Assembly: GCA_012841635.1 (NCBI GenBank)
Contig: DUUJ01000101.1
Coordinates: forward strand, 1 to 39,232
DNA: 39,232 nt
DNA from: Clostridiales bacterium
GTDB taxonomy: Bacteria > Bacillota > Clostridia > Oscillospirales > CAG-272
Direction: 5' to 3'
The notes beneath the pieces are model-generated. The model did not search any database. It was not told where the DNA came from and worked only from the letters and a program-made list of their open reading frames with translations. This document shows, one piece after another, positions 36,940 to 39,232 of this stretch; position 1 is the stretch's first letter, and each line of letters opens with the position of its first letter. A program made the position numbers and the translations under genes.

Positions 36940-36986
36940 GTTTTCTCAATTTCTGACATTAAAAAGCACAACAGAAAGAAAAACAG

Positions 36987-39056
36987 ATGCCAAGAGAATA
37001 TCCGCTGGAAACTTACCGCAACATCGGTATTATGGCACATATCGATGCCGGAAAAACCACTACTACCGAACGTATCCTGTTCTACACCGGCCAAGTTCAT
37101 AAAATGGGCGAAGTCCATGACGGCGCAGCCACCATGGACTGGATGGAAGAGGAGCAGGAGCGCGGTATAACCATAACCTCCGCGGCTACCACCTGCTACT
37201 GGAAAGAACACCGGATCAACATCATCGACACTCCCGGACACGTCGACTTCACCGTTGAGGTCGAGCGTTCGCTTCGTGTCCTTGACGGAGCCGTCTGCGT
37301 GCTCTGCGCCAAAGGCGGGGTTGAACCCCAGTCTGAAACCGTTTGGCGTCAGGCTGACCAGTTCAAGGTCCCCCGTATGGCTTATGTCAATAAAATGGAC
37401 ATTATGGGGGCTAACTTCAACCGCGTTGTCGATATGATGCGCGAACGTCTCAAGACGAATCCGGTACCGATCCAGCTTCCTATCGGAAAAGAGGAAGACT
37501 TCAGAGGAATAATCGACCTCATCCAGATGAACGCCGTTATCTATTACGACGATTTGGGCAAGGATATGAAGGTCGAATCAATCCCCGCGGATATGCTTGA
37601 GGAAGCGAAGCGCTTCCGCGCAAATCTGATCGAAGCCGTTTCGGAAAACGACGACGTGCTCTTCGAAAAATACTGCGCCGGCGAAGAGCCTACGACAGAA
37701 GAGCTCAAAGCCGCCATCCGCAGGGAAACGATAGCTTCCAAAATAGTCCCGGTAGTCTGCGGCACATCATACCGCAACAAGGGCGTCCAGAAGCTGCTCG
37801 ACGCGATAATCGACTATATGCCTTCTCCCGTCGATATCCCTGCGATAATCGGCACCGATCCCGAAACCGGCGCCGAAATTACTCGTTTGTCAGGCGACGA
37901 TCAGCCGTTCTCAGCTCTTGCATTCAAGATAATGACCGATCCTTATGTCGGACGCCTCTGTTTCTTCAGAGTTTATTCCGGTTCGGTTTCGGTCGGAACA
38001 ACAATATTCAACTCATCCAAAAACAAGAACGAGCGCGTCGGACGAATACTGCTTATGCATTCAAACGAGCGCACCGATATCGAGACCGCATATGCGGGCG
38101 ATATCGCGGCTCTTGTCTCCACCAAAAATACCACGACCGGCGATACCTTCTGCGACGAAAAGTCGCCAATAGTTCTTGAGTCGATGGTGTTCCCGGAACC
38201 GGTCATCCGCGTCGCGATAGAGCCGAAGACCAAAGCCGGTCAGGAAAAGATGGATGTCGCTTTAGGCAAACTTGCCGAAGAAGATCCCACTTTCAAGGCT
38301 TATACCGATCATGAGACCGGACAGACAATAATCGCCGGTATGGGTGAGCTTCATCTTCAGATCATCGTTGAGAGACTTCTCCGCGAATTCAAGGTTGAAG
38401 CCAATGTCGGCAGACCTCAGGTTTCATATAGAGAAACCATCCGCCGTTCCGCCGAATCCAATTCGAAATATGTGCGTCAGTCGGGCGGCAAGGGTCAATA
38501 CGGCCACGCGATCATTACGATTGAGCCGAATCCCGATAAGGGCTATGAGTTTGTCGACAAAGTCGTCGGCGGCGATATACCGAAAGAATTTATCCCGTCT
38601 GTTGACGAGGGTGTCCGCGGCGCTATGCTGTCGGGTGTCATCGCCGGCTATAACGTAGTTGATGTTAAAGTAACTTTGACCGGCGGCTCATACCACGAAG
38701 TCGACTCATCGGAAAACGCTTTCAAGATCGCCGGCTCAATGGCTTTCAAGGAAGCAATGCAGAAAGCCGACCCCGTTCTTATCGAGCCTATAATGAAAGT
38801 TGTCGTGATTACCCCCGACGACTACATGGGCGAGGTCATCGGCGACCTCAACTCCCGCCGCGGCCGCATCGATACGATGGAGGCAATCTCCGGCGGACAG
38901 CAGATAACCTGTCATGTTCCGCTCTCCGAGATGTTCGGATATGCAACCGAGCTCCGTTCCTGCACACAGGGACGCGGCGTCTACTCAATGGAACCCTCCA
39001 AATTCCAGGAGGTTCCCAAGTCCGTTATGGAAAATATTATGGGCGATCGCAGATAA
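36987..39056 (+). CDS. fusA: Translation elongation factor G
   Basis: [51 protein letters not shown]; 689 aa. Confidence 0.99.
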   Translation: MPREYPLETYRNIGIMAHIDAGKTTTTERILFYTGQVHKMGEVHDGAATMDWMEEEQERGITITSAATTCYWKEHRINIIDTPGHVDFTVEVERSLRVLDGAVCVLCAKGGVEPQSETVWRQADQFKVPRMAYVNKMDIMGANFNRVVDMMRERLKTNPVPIQLPIGKEEDFRGIIDLIQMNAVIYYDDLGKDMKVESIPADMLEEAKRFRANLIEAVSENDDVLFEKYCAGEEPTTEELKAAIRRETIASKIVPVVCGTSYRNKGVQKLLDAIIDYMPSPVDIPAIIGTDPETGAEITRLSGDDQPFSALAFKIMTDPYVGRLCFFRVYSGSVSVGTTIFNSSKNKNERVGRILLMHSNERTDIETAYAGDIAALVSTKNTTTGDTFCDEKSPIVLESMVFPEPVIRVAIEPKTKAGQEKMDVALGKLAEEDPTFKAYTDHETGQTIIAGMGELHLQIIVERLLREFKVEANVGRPQVSYRETIRRSAESNSKYVRQSGGKGQYGHAIITIEPNPDKGYEFVDKVVGGDIPKEFIPSVDEGVRGAMLSGVIAGYNVVDVKVTLTGGSYHEVDSSENAFKIAGSMAFKEAMQKADPVLIEPIMKVVVITPDDYMGEVIGDLNSRRGRIDTMEAISGGQQITCHVPLSEMFGYATELRSCTQGRGVYSMEPSKFQEVPKSVMENIMGDRR

Positions 39057-39136
39057 GCGTCACCCTGATATAAAATAATACATACAGCAACTTAATTACC
39101 AATTGAAAAGAAATAAATTACCGGAGGAATTTAACC

Positions 39137-39232
39137 ATGGCAAAGCAACATTTCGAACGCACCAGGCCTCACGTTAACATCGGTACCATCGGTCACGTCG
39201 ACCATGGTAAAACCACCCTGACCGCTGCTATC
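39137..39232 (+). CDS. tuf: Translation elongation factor Tu, 5' fragment truncated by window end
   Basis: [34 protein letters not shown] ccggagga. Confidence 0.97.
   Translation, partial: MAKQHFERTRPHVNIGTIGHVDHGKTTLTAAI

Noticed and set aside
1-39232. CRISPR arrays, transposons, integrases, toxin-antitoxin, defence systems, tRNA/rRNA genes
   Set aside because: No spaced direct repeats, transposase/integrase motifs, toxin-antitoxin pairs or RNA-gene hallmarks seen on either strand; the window is almost fully explained by housekeeping genes.

Overview
The window reads as a contiguous, gene-dense chromosomal segment of a Firmicutes/Clostridia-type bacterium. It is dominated by housekeeping genes on the + strand: dapA-dapB behind a lysine riboswitch, MATE / RNase M5 / GtrA, an M23 peptidase, miaA, a division cluster (HlyD-like - yggS - sepF - yggT - ylmH - divIVA - ileS - lspA - rluD-like), HAD / nagA / DUF975-like, metG / tatD / TatD-linked radical SAM, and rpoB - rpoC - rpsL - rpsG - fusA - tuf. 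Clear minus-strand genes are queA, a DUF4091-type protein and rpsT. I see no CRISPR array, mobile element, tRNA/rRNA gene, phage or defence island, and no convincing new multi-gene system. The most interesting signals are regulatory or at residue level: (1) a lysine riboswitch whose P1 3' strand can form a 12-bp antiterminator overlapping the terminator; (2) a ~400-nt structured rpoB leader with an L10-leader-like fold and an attenuator-like hairpin, with no rplJ/rplL before rpoB; (3) a TTG start on rpsT, as in E. coli S20; (4) ribosomal protein S12 with Arg at the streptomycin-associated Lys88 position and Gly at the normally Thr position before PKKPNS; (5) a strong hairpin between the only visible SD and the start of dapB; (6) extended -10 (TGN) motifs in all eight promoters identified; (7) less characterised but conserved-looking genes (TatD-linked radical SAM, HlyD-like division neighbour, a small ORF coupled to the M23 peptidase). 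All calls come from reading the sequence; no database search was run.
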